A stretch of DNA of 64,000 nt from Mesorhizobium loti. Its GTDB lineage: Bacteria; Pseudomonadota; Alphaproteobacteria; Rhizobiales; Rhizobiaceae. Every line of letters starts with the position of its first letter. The first letter of the stretch is position 1. The notes under the pieces were generated by a model that saw nothing but the letters and a program-made list of their open reading frames with translations, ran no database searches and was not told where the DNA came from. The translations under genes and the position numbers were made by a program. This document shows, in pieces, positions 55,102 to 64,000 of the stretch. The stretch is taken from NCBI GenBank assembly GCA_014189435.1, contig CP050293.1, forward strand, positions 4,097,001 through 4,161,000, in the 5' to 3' direction.

Positions 55102-55992
55102 ATGATCAACAGGTACCGTGCCTCGGCGGGCATCATGCTGGCACCCGCCGTGACGCTGATCGGCGTTTTCGTCCTCTTGCCGATGCTGCTCACTGTCTGG
55201 CTGTCCTTCCAGGACTGGTCGACGCAGACACCGTTTTCCAGTGCAAGCTTCATCGGCCTCGACAATTTCCGCGAGATTTTCGGCCCGACCTCGGTCGGAC
55301 GTGACTTCAAGGGCGCGCTTGCCAACACCGCGATCTACACGGCGCTGTCGGTCATCCTCATCCTGCCTCTGTCGGTGGCGTTCGGACTGATGGTCTATCA
55401 GCGCGAAATTGCAGGCGGCACCGCGCTGAGAACCGTGCTGTTTGCCACCTACATGGTGCCGATGATCGCGGTGGCGCTGGTCTGGTCGAAACTCTATTCG
55501 CCCAGCGAAGGGCCACTCAACCAGATGCTCGGCCTGGTCGGCATCGGCCCGCAGCCCTTTCTGTCGTCGCCACGCTCGGCGCTGATTTCGATCGTCTTCC
55601 TCAATGTCTGGCAGCAGGTCGGCTATTTCACAGTGCTGGCGATCGCGGGGCTGACGCAGATCCCCGGCAGCCTCTATGAAGCGGCAAAGCTGGATGGCGC
55701 CAACCGGCGCGAGCAGTTCCGCTTCATCACGCTGCCGCTGCTGCGGCGCACGCTGCTGTTCAGCGCCGTCATCGCCATCATCAATGCGGTGCAGGTGTTC
55801 GAGCCGGTCGCCCTCATCACGCAGGGCGGACCGGTCGGCTCGACCAATGTGCTGACCTACCACATCCGCCGCGTCGGCATCGAGCGCGCGCAGGGCGGAC
55901 TGGGTTCGGCCATGGCTGTCATGCTGATGCTGTCGCTGATCGTCGTGGTCTGTGCGCTGTTTGCCCTGGTCAACCGGAAGGACGACGAATGA
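55102..55992 (+). CDS. Carbohydrate ABC transporter permease (MalF family)
   Basis: A 296-residue permease with about six helices. First helix IMLAPAVTLIGVFVLLPMLL; EAA loop LYEAAKLDGANRREQFRFIT; then LITQGGPVGSTNVLTYHIRR. It starts nine bases after the binding-protein gene and overlaps the next permease by four bases. No ATPase gene follows. Confidence 0.92.
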   Translation: MINRYRASAGIMLAPAVTLIGVFVLLPMLLTVWLSFQDWSTQTPFSSASFIGLDNFREIFGPTSVGRDFKGALANTAIYTALSVILILPLSVAFGLMVYQREIAGGTALRTVLFATYMVPMIAVALVWSKLYSPSEGPLNQMLGLVGIGPQPFLSSPRSALISIVFLNVWQQVGYFTVLAIAGLTQIPGSLYEAAKLDGANRREQFRFITLPLLRRTLLFSAVIAIINAVQVFEPVALITQGGPVGSTNVLTYHIRRVGIERAQGGLGSAMAVMLMLSLIVVVCALFALVNRKDDE

Positions 55993-56863
55993 GCGCGGTC
56001 GATTATTCGAGATCGCCGAGCTGGTTGCCGCGCAGACGCCCGTCCGGCCGCAAGGCGCTGCTGGCGACACTGATGCTGCTGGTCGCCGTGGCCTCGGCCT
56101 TCCCGCTGGTGTGGATGGTGCTGTCGAGTCTCAAGACCCCGGCTGAAAGCATGCAGGTGCCACCGGTGTGGATCCCCGGCACGCCGAGCCTCGACGCCTA
56201 TGAGAAGGTTTCGGGCGTGGTCAATGTCGGCCGCTCGATGTGGAACTCTCTGGTCATCGCCTCGATCACGACCGCCGGCATTCTGCTGACCAGCATGATG
56301 GCCGGCTACGCCTTCGCCAAATACCACTTCCCCGCCAAGTCGCTGCTGTTTTCCCTGCTGATCGCCACCATGTTCCTGCCGCCGATCGTGACGCTGATCC
56401 CGCTCTACCGCCTGGTCGGGTCGATAGGCCTTAACGCCAGCCTGGCCGGCATTATCGTGCCCAATCTCGCCAACGCCTTCGGCATCTTCCTGATGCGCCA
56501 GTTCATATCAGGCGTGCCGGACGACCTGATCGATGCCGCGCGCATGGATGGCGCATCGGAGCTGCTGATCCTGTTCAAGATCGTGGCGCCTAGCGTCGCG
56601 CCGGCGATCGCCGCACTCGCTTTGTTTGCCTTCGTCTATCACTGGAACAGCTATTTGTGGCCGCTGACCGTGCTGCAGGGCAATGCGGACGCCTATCCGA
56701 TCGTCATCAGCCTCAGCCGCCTGCTGAGCTACAACAGGGGGCGGTCAACACCGGCCTGGTGATGGCCGGCGCCACGCTTGCCGTGCTGCCGCCGCTGCTG
56801 CTGTTCGTCTTCCTGCAGCGCTTCTTCGTCGATTCCATCGTCGGCTCGGCGATCAAGGGATAG
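55989..56863 (+). pseudogene. Carbohydrate ABC transporter permease (MalG family), frameshifted near its end
   Basis: The frame from 55989 encodes a normal MalG-type permease for about 248 residues, including the EAA loop LIDAARMDGASELLILFKIV, then ends at 56762 after an unrelated tail. The missing C-terminus (VNTGLVMAGATLAVLPPLLL, then LQRFFVDSIVGSAIKG) is present in another frame up to 56863. Adding one base near 56734 (AACAGGGGG for expected AACCAGGGGG, Asn-Gln-Gly) restores a 291-residue protein. So either this copy carries a one-base deletion removing the last helix, or the assembly has an error. If real, the transporter may be inactive. Confidence 0.8.
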
Positions 56864-57029
56864 GTTTTGAACCGAAGCTTGCCGTTCCGCCTTCGGCCAC
56901 GGCCCTGCTTGCCAAATGCCGCCATGCCGCCCATACAGCTGGGCAATCGCCCGCCCGAGGTCGTGGTCCGCCTCTCCTTCGATTTTGCCAGGGATACTGT
57001 CCAATGTCCGTGACGCCGTGGTCAAAGCC

Positions 57030-58054
57030 GTGACGGATCACTCCACGCCATCGCTCGCTAGCCTGGGCTGGACGGATTTTTTGGCGACCAGCTCGAGCCC
57101 GGCGAAGCCAATCTCGTTCCGACGCGGATCGCTACGGTCCATCGCGACCGCCTGACCGGCCTGTCCCAGGCAGGGCCAGTCGACCTAACGCTGCCGGCGC
57201 AGGCCAACACCGGCGACTATGCCGTCGGCGACTGGGTGCTGGTCGATGGACATGAGCGCCTTGTGCAGCGCCGCCTGACCCGCAAGACGGTGTTGGAGCG
57301 TCGCACCCAGGGCGGCCGGGTGCCGCAGCTTGCCGCCGCCAATGTCGACACGCTGTTCATCGTCACCTCGTGCAATGCCGACTTCAATCCCGCCCGGCTC
57401 GAGCGCTATCTGGCGCTGGCCAACGAGGCCGGAACGACGCCGGTGATCCTGCTGACCAAGGCCGATACCGCTGAAGACGCCGAGGCGTATGAAAGGCAGG
57501 CTGCCGCGTTGCAGCGTGGATTGCCGGTCGTGATGCTGAACCCACGCACGTCGGATGCGGCGACCGTCCTGGCTGCCTGGTGCGGTGCTGGCCAGACGGT
57601 GGCGCTGATCGGCTCCTCCGGCGTCGGCAAATCGACGCTGGTCAACACGCTGGCCGGATCGGCGCAGCAATCGCCGCAACAGACCGCAGGCATTCGCGAA
57701 CACGATTCCAAGGGGCGCCACACCACCACGTCGCGATCGCTGCATTCCATTGCCGGCGGCGGCTGGGTGATCGATACGCCGGGAATGCGGACGCTGCAGG
57801 TCAGCGACGTCGCCTCCGGCATCGACACGCTGTTTGCCGAAATCACCGAACTTGCGCCGCTGTGCAAGTTCCGCGACTGCACGCATGTGCATGAGCCGGG
57901 CTGCGCCGTGCAGGCGGCCCTGAAGGCCGGGACGCTCGACCCGGAGCGCCTTGCCCGCTGGCGCAAACTGTCCGACGAAAACCAGAACAACACGCCGGTT
58001 CAGAGCGGACCTCGCGGAGCCAAGTCTCCCGGCGGTCGCGGAAAGAGGCGTTGA
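57030..58054 (+). pseudogene. rsgA: Ribosome small-subunit GTPase RsgA, frameshift in a T-run near the N-terminus
   Basis: RsgA assists late 30S maturation. The circularly permuted GTPase order is visible: DTLFIVTSCNADFNPARL and LLTKAD (G4-like) first, then the P-loop ALIGSSGVGKSTLVNTLAG, IDTPGMR, and a C-terminal zinc site CKFRDCTHVHEPGCAV. The N-terminal OB-fold part begins at GTG 57030 (SLASLGWTDF) but is in a different frame: joining requires one more T in the T6 run at 57077-57082 (Asp-Phe-Phe-Gly). With that base the protein has 341 residues, the family norm. Downstream of the run the only conventional start in the open frame is GTG 57236. It may be a sequencing indel, slippage site or real mutation. 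Confidence 0.85.
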
Positions 58055-58078
58055 GCCGCGAGGCGCAGGCGCCTGGTT

Positions 58079-58618
58079 TCAGAGCCGCGCGGTACCGAAG
58101 ATCCGATCCCAAAGTGCCGACGTAACACCGAAATTGGCCGTTTCGTCGATGTGATGATGCACGGCGTGCCGGCGCTTGAGCGTGTAGAGATAGCTCGGAT
58201 GACTGGGATGCCAGTGGTGGATCATGTGGTGGACGCTGATGTACCACAGGTACCCCAACATCAGCCCGCAGCTCACCGCGCTCGCGGTGGCGAAATCCGA
58301 GATCATCCAAACCGGCAAAAACGCCACCAGCGCATGCACCCCGAGGCTGAGCCAGGTCGGCGTGCCCACCGAACTGCGCTCCTCGACATGGTGACGATCG
58401 TGCAGGTCCTTGATGTAGGGAATGTGGTGAAGGACGAACCTGTGCAGGAGGTATTCAGTCAGGGTCCAGAGGCCGAGGCAGGCGAGAACCGTGCCGATCC
58501 AGCCTGGCGCACTCTCTTCGCCGGCCTCGAGCAGCCCTGCCACTGCCAGCACGGCGATCACCAGCGGATACACCACGAAGTCGCTATAATAGCCGATAAG
58601 ACCGAGTTGCATCGTCAC
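58079..58618 (-). CDS. Sterol desaturase / fatty acid hydroxylase superfamily protein, short form
   Basis: A 179-residue integral membrane protein with about four hydrophobic segments and a full set of histidine clusters: HRFVLHH, HDRHH, HHMIHHWHP and HAVHHH. This is the di-iron site of fatty-acid 2-hydroxylase/carotenoid hydroxylase-like enzymes. It is much shorter than the operon-borne homologue at 5.3-6.1 kb and belongs to another branch. The substrate is unknown. Convergent with rsgA. Confidence 0.85.
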   Translation of the reverse strand: MTMQLGLIGYYSDFVVYPLVIAVLAVAGLLEAGEESAPGWIGTVLACLGLWTLTEYLLHRFVLHHIPYIKDLHDRHHVEERSSVGTPTWLSLGVHALVAFLPVWMISDFATASAVSCGLMLGYLWYISVHHMIHHWHPSHPSYLYTLKRRHAVHHHIDETANFGVTSALWDRIFGTARL

Positions 58619-58775
58619 CTAGCCTTCGTGCCGCCAAATAAGCGATAGTATCAGATTGCCGGAGTCGCGGGTGAGGTGCAATGCAGGCGCGCCTGACATA
58701 GCGTCGCAATCCCCTGGCGCAAGGTCGCCTCAAGGATCATCGGCAGGCTGCCGGCTTAGCAAGCGGACGTATGAA

Positions 58776-59246
58776 ATGGCAAAACGCAGTGCGGGATTGC
58801 TGATTTATCACCGCAGTGACGGCGATCTCAAGGTGTTGCTGGTTCACCCAGGCGGACCGTTCTGGGCGAAGAAGGACGATGGCGCCTGGTCGATACCGAA
58901 GGGCCTTGTCGGCGAGAACGAGGACGAGTTGACGGCAGCGCAACGCGAGACAGAGGAAGAACTCGGCGTCAAGGTCGATGGCAACTTCGCGCGGCTTGGC
59001 GACTACAGGCAACCGGGCGGCAAGATCGTCTCGGCCTGGTCTGTCGAGGCGACCATCGACATCGATGTGGCCGCCATCAGGAGCAACAGCTTCACCATGG
59101 AATGGCCGCCACGGTCTGGATCCCTGAGGGACTTCCCGGAGGTCGACAGAGCAGGCTGGTTCACCTTGGCCGAGGCCGAGGTGAAAATCCTCAACGGGCA
59201 GCGCCCGATGCTATTGGATTTTGCCAGGCAGCAAGGCGTCGGGTGA
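58776..59246 (+). CDS. Nudix hydrolase
   Basis: A 156-residue Nudix protein. The box G-x5-E-x7-RE-U-x-EE-x-G-U is perfect: it runs from GLVGENE to RETEEELGV with the exact spacing (about 46-68). AKRSAGLLIYHRSDGDLKVL and HPGGPFWAKKDDGAWSIPKG at the start resemble Ap4A-type or (d)NDP-X hydrolases found beside kinases and ligases. The ATG at 58776 was chosen; upstream in-frame sequence is not family-like. It converges on pobA with a ten-base gap. Confidence 0.88.
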   Translation: MAKRSAGLLIYHRSDGDLKVLLVHPGGPFWAKKDDGAWSIPKGLVGENEDELTAAQRETEEELGVKVDGNFARLGDYRQPGGKIVSAWSVEATIDIDVAAIRSNSFTMEWPPRSGSLRDFPEVDRAGWFTLAEAEVKILNGQRPMLLDFARQQGVG

Positions 59247-59256
59247 TCCCCAGCCT

Positions 59257-61481
<2,225 letters not shown>

Positions 61482-61500
61482 GTCCTGCTCCTCCTGACCA

Positions 61501-62115
61501 TCAGCTGTCGAAGAAGACCGTTTCCTTCTCCCCCTGGAGATGGACGTCGAAGACGTAGGTGTCGCCCTGGCGCTCGGCGATCAGCGTCGGCACGCGAATG
61601 CGGTGCTCGATGCGCGCCAGGATCGCATCCCCGGCATTGGCCTTTTCCTCATCGGAAAAATACAGCCTTGTGTGCAGGCCGAGATTGATGCCGCGCGCGA
61701 CGATCCAGAGTGTAATGTGCGGGGCCATCAGGCTTCCATCCCTGAACGGCACGCGACCTGGCTTGATCGTCTCAAACGCGCACAGGCCGGTGTCCATATC
61801 GGTCGCGCAACGGCCCCAGCCGAAAAAGTTCGGATCGGCAGTGCCGCGCAATTCGGCCGGCGAATTGTAGAGCCCGTCGGCATCCGCCTGCCAGATCTCG
61901 ATCAGCGCGTCCTTGAGCGGGGTACCGGTACCGTCGAGCACCCGGATGCGCAGGCCGATGCGCTCGCCCTTGGTCTTGTCGTTGACCATGGTGGCGCCAA
62001 GGTCGGTCGGGTAGACCCCACCGATGCCGCAGAAATTGGGCGTCAGCCCGATATGGACATAGGGTCCGGCGGTCTGCGAGGGGCTTTCCCTGAGCCGGTC
62101 GAGCGACTGGGCCAT
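61501..62115 (-). CDS. pcaG: Protocatechuate 3,4-dioxygenase alpha subunit
   Basis: The non-catalytic-iron subunit of the intradiol ring-cleavage enzyme, 204 residues. SPSQTAGPYVHIGLTPNFCG near the start and LIEIWQADADGLYNSP, FGWGRCATD and PHITLWIVARGINLGLHTRL are typical. The alpha chain lacks the Tyr/His iron set of beta. The ATG at 62115 overlaps the pcaH stop (TGATG), giving balanced subunit synthesis. A longer upstream frame overlaps pcaH and is rejected. Confidence 0.96.
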   Translation of the reverse strand: MAQSLDRLRESPSQTAGPYVHIGLTPNFCGIGGVYPTDLGATMVNDKTKGERIGLRIRVLDGTGTPLKDALIEIWQADADGLYNSPAELRGTADPNFFGWGRCATDMDTGLCAFETIKPGRVPFRDGSLMAPHITLWIVARGINLGLHTRLYFSDEEKANAGDAILARIEHRIRVPTLIAERQGDTYVFDVHLQGEKETVFFDS

Positions 62116-62870
62116 CAATTGCCCTCCAGCCTGTTTTCGAACAGCGACGCGCGGCGCCCGCGCAGCACGATGTCGAACTTGTAGGCGCGCGCGTCGAAGG
62201 GGATCGTCGCTTGCATGTCGAGTGTGGCGATCAGCGTCTCGATGGCTGCCTTGTCGGGGATGCCGCGCACGATCGGGCATTGCCAGATCAGCGGGTCGCC
62301 CTCGAAATACATCTGCGTGATCAGCCGCTGCGCGAAGCCGTGGCCAAAGACAGAGAAATGGATGTGCGAGGGCCGCCAGTCGTTCGGTCCGTTCGGCCAG
62401 GGATAGGGACCGGGCTTGACGGTGCGAAAGGCATAGCCGCCATCCTCGCCTGTAATAGTGCGGCCGCAGCCGCCGAAATTCGGATCGAGCGGCGCCAGAT
62501 AGCCGTCCTTCTTGTGGCGATAGCGGCCGCCGGCATTGGCCTGCCAGAATTCGAGCAGCGCGCCGGGCACGCCAACGCCGCGTTCGTCGAGCACCCGGCC
62601 ATAGATGATGATGCGCTCGCCGAGCGCGCTCTCGCCGGGCCTGGCGAAATTGTGGATCAGGTCGGCGTCGAGTTCGCCGAGCATCGCGTGGCCGAAGACC
62701 GGGCCTGCAATCTCCGACAGCGTGTTGTCGAACGACAGCGGCGCCTTCTGCGGCGAGCGCAGCACGGAGGTCTTGTAGTTCGGCGTCAGAACAGGCGGAT
62801 GCCAGGTCCGGTCGCGCTGGAAGAAGGCGCCGGTCTCGGGCCTCCGGTTCGAGCCGGACTCAGCGGGCAT
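62115..62870 (-). CDS. pcaH: Protocatechuate 3,4-dioxygenase beta subunit
   Basis: The iron(III)-bearing subunit that opens protocatechuate between its hydroxyls, 251 residues. The four iron ligands are visible: Tyr in [16 protein letters not shown], Tyr in [10 protein letters not shown] and two His in [11 protein letters not shown]. The N-terminal [20 protein letters not shown] is typical of beta chains. The ATG at 62870 overlaps the end of pcaC by 11 bases; upstream in-frame sequence belongs to pcaC in another frame. Confidence 0.96.
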   Translation of the reverse strand: MPAESGSNRRPETGAFFQRDRTWHPPVLTPNYKTSVLRSPQKAPLSFDNTLSEIAGPVFGHAMLGELDADLIHNFARPGESALGERIIIYGRVLDERGVGVPGALLEFWQANAGGRYRHKKDGYLAPLDPNFGGCGRTITGEDGGYAFRTVKPGPYPWPNGPNDWRPSHIHFSVFGHGFAQRLITQMYFEGDPLIWQCPIVRGIPDKAAIETLIATLDMQATIPFDARAYKFDIVLRGRRASLFENRLEGN

Positions 62871-63267
62871 TCCTGGCTCCGTCCATTTCCGAAAACACGT
62901 CCTTGGCGATCTTGAAGGCACGGTTGGCGGCCGGCACGCCAGCATAGATGGCGACATGCAGGAACGCCTCGCAGATATCGTCGCGCGACGCACCGGTGTT
63001 GACGGTGGCGCGCACATGCATGGCAACCTCCTCATCATGGCCGAGTGCTGCCAGCAGCGCCAGCGTGACGATCGAACGCTCGCGCTTGGTGAAGGCCGGC
63101 CGCGCCCACACGGTTCCCCAGGCAGCCTCGGTGATCAGCTCCTGGAAAGGCTGGTCGAAATCGGTGGCGGCGACCTCGGCCCGGTCGACATGGCGGTCGC
63201 CGAGCACCGAGCGCCGCACCGCGAGGCCGGTGCGATATCTGGCTGCGTTGCCGGGGACTTCATCCAT
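62860..63267 (-). CDS. pcaC: 4-carboxymuconolactone decarboxylase
   Basis: Decarboxylates gamma-carboxymuconolactone to the enol-lactone, 134 residues from the chosen ATG. AHpD-like fold: [40 protein letters not shown] and [18 protein letters not shown] are the family core. Stand-alone, not fused to PcaD. A TTG at 63288 is an alternative start, but the ATG has GGAG at a good distance. It overlaps the pcaD end by eight bases. Confidence 0.95.
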   Translation of the reverse strand: MDEVPGNAARYRTGLAVRRSVLGDRHVDRAEVAATDFDQPFQELITEAAWGTVWARPAFTKRERSIVTLALLAALGHDEEVAMHVRATVNTGASRDDICEAFLHVAIYAGVPAANRAFKIAKDVFSEMDGARNAR

Positions 63268-64000
63268 GGGTTTCTGCTCCAGGGGCAAGCGATGCGATAA
63301 AACCGCGGATCAGGGCGATCAGCGCTTCAGGCTGTTCGACGCAAGGAATGTGCCCGGCGTCGCGGATGATCTCGAAGCGCGCGCCGGGGATCAGTGCGGC
63401 CAGCGAGCGGACGAGATCGGGAGGCGTCGAGCCATCCTGGTCGCCGGCGACGCAGAGCGTCGGCACCGCGATGCGGCGTGCAGCATCGGTGAAATCCGCA
63501 TCGCGAACGGCCGCGCAAGTCCCGATGTAACCGGCGAGCGCTTGCCTCGTCATCATGTTCCAATAACCGTCCAGCTCAGCCAGACGCGCCGCGTGGAAGG
63601 CGGGGGTGAACCACACTTTGAGCACGCCATCGGCAATGGCCTGGATGCCCTTGCTTTCGACGGTCGCGATGCGCGTGTTCCAGCTGTCTGTCGTGCCGAT
63701 CTTGTGAGCCGTGTCGCACAGGATCAGGCCTTCGACAATTTCCGGGCGCCGGCGATAGAAGCCTTGTGCGATCAGGCCGCCGACCGACAGGCCGCACAGC
63801 ACGACCTTGCTCAGCCCGAAATGATCGATGAGCGCCGAGAGGTCGTCGACATGATCGTCGATCGACCTGATGTCGCCGATGTCGGACAGTCCGTGGCCGC
63901 GCTTGTCATAGACCAGCAGCGGCATTTCACCATCAAACGCCGGGACAATTTCGTCCCAGATCCGAAAGTCGGTGCCGAGCGAATTGATGAATATGATAGG
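63260..64000 (-). CDS. pcaD: 3-oxoadipate enol-lactonase, cut by window edge
   Basis: Hydrolyses the enol-lactone to beta-ketoadipate. An alpha/beta hydrolase with about 246 residues in the window; the start lies beyond base 64000 (only a few N-terminal residues are missing, given a usual length near 265). The open frame continues upstream from the internal Met at 63925 through IIFINSLGTDFRIWDEIVPA to the edge. The nucleophile Ser is in VLCGLSVGGLIAQG, the acid probably in AGDQDGSTPP and the His in RDAGHIPCVEQP. First of pcaDCHGB-pobA in the window. Confidence 0.95.
   Translation of the reverse strand, partial: PIIFINSLGTDFRIWDEIVPAFDGEMPLLVYDKRGHGLSDIGDIRSIDDHVDDLSALIDHFGLSKVVLCGLSVGGLIAQGFYRRRPEIVEGLILCDTAHKIGTTDSWNTRIATVESKGIQAIADGVLKVWFTPAFHAARLAELDGYWNMMTRQALAGYIGTCAAVRDADFTDAARRIAVPTLCVAGDQDGSTPPDLVRSLAALIPGARFEIIRDAGHIPCVEQPEALIALIRGFIASLAPGAETHG

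Noticed and set aside
53887..56070. A minus-strand open frame of about 727 codons opposite the third transporter
   Set aside because: Antisense to binding-protein and permease genes with clear motifs; composition is typical of a GC-rich shadow frame.
56864..57029. Possible gene remnant between the permease and rsgA on the minus strand
   Set aside because: A short frame there has no recognised similarity and no ribosome site.

Overview
The window reads as a chromosomal segment of a rhizobial alphaproteobacterium, most likely Mesorhizobium or a close relative. It is GC-rich and densely coding. It carries a short second FtsZ, a RibH2-type lumazine synthase behind an FMN riboswitch, dctA/dctBD, a pcaDCHGB-pobA block, many carbohydrate ABC transporters and rhizobial palindromic repeats. 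The genus is inferred from gene content and repeat families, not from a marker gene. No rRNA, tRNA, CRISPR array, insertion sequence or phage gene was seen.

Layout. 1-4.3 kb: end of mtnK plus mtnA (methionine salvage), an Lrp regulator divergent from an MFS transporter, then FMN riboswitch-ribH2. 4.6-7.1 kb (minus): a three-gene membrane-lipid operon (PAP2/Aur1-like, sterol-desaturase-like, ICMT-like). 7.3-7.5 kb: an acyltransferase collapsed by an internal deletion. 7.5-9.9 kb: class II fba behind a potentially structured leader, convergent with a short ftsZ. 10.3-13.4 kb: GntR regulator, glutamine-synthetase-like ligase, SDR protein. 13.5-25.4 kb: a muropeptide/MurNAc recycling locus (RpiR regulator; MurA paralogue; BadF-type sugar kinase; MurQ; Dpp-type peptide ABC transporter; beta-lactamase-fold amidase candidate; AnmK). 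Two copies of one palindromic operator flank its first block. 25.4-30.7 kb: GNAT, dctD, dctB and divergent dctA with DctD sites and a sigma-54 promoter.

30.8-43.3 kb: a long minus-strand sugar locus (class I DhnA-type aldolase, PfkB kinase, ABC ATPase, binding protein, two permeases, two TIM-barrel isomerases, a Gfo/Idh dehydrogenase, hydrolase, AlsE-like epimerase, ROK kinase) with a divergent DeoR regulator and a perfect 16-bp palindrome between them. 43.6-46.7 kb: a Gfo/Idh dehydrogenase plus esterase facing a LacI regulator; related motifs lie before both. 47.2-53.5 kb (minus): a tightly overlapped operon of binding protein, two permeases, PIG-L protein, ROK kinase, GntR/UTRA regulator and SIS protein, probably for an N-acylated amino sugar. 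It is divergent from a second transporter at 53.8-56.9 kb; neither has its own ATPase.

56.7-57.1 kb holds two single-base frameshifts, one in the last permease and one in rsgA, which are either real lesions or assembly errors. 58-59.2 kb: a small fatty-acid-hydroxylase-like protein and a Nudix hydrolase. 59.3-64 kb (minus): pcaD (cut by the window edge), pcaC, pcaH, pcaG, pcaB and pobA, which convert 4-hydroxybenzoate through protocatechuate to beta-ketoadipate.

The most promising under-described systems are the recycling locus with its own MurA, the amino-sugar operon whose PIG-L protein lacks the usual catalytic Asp, the DeoR-controlled sugar locus, and the fba leader.
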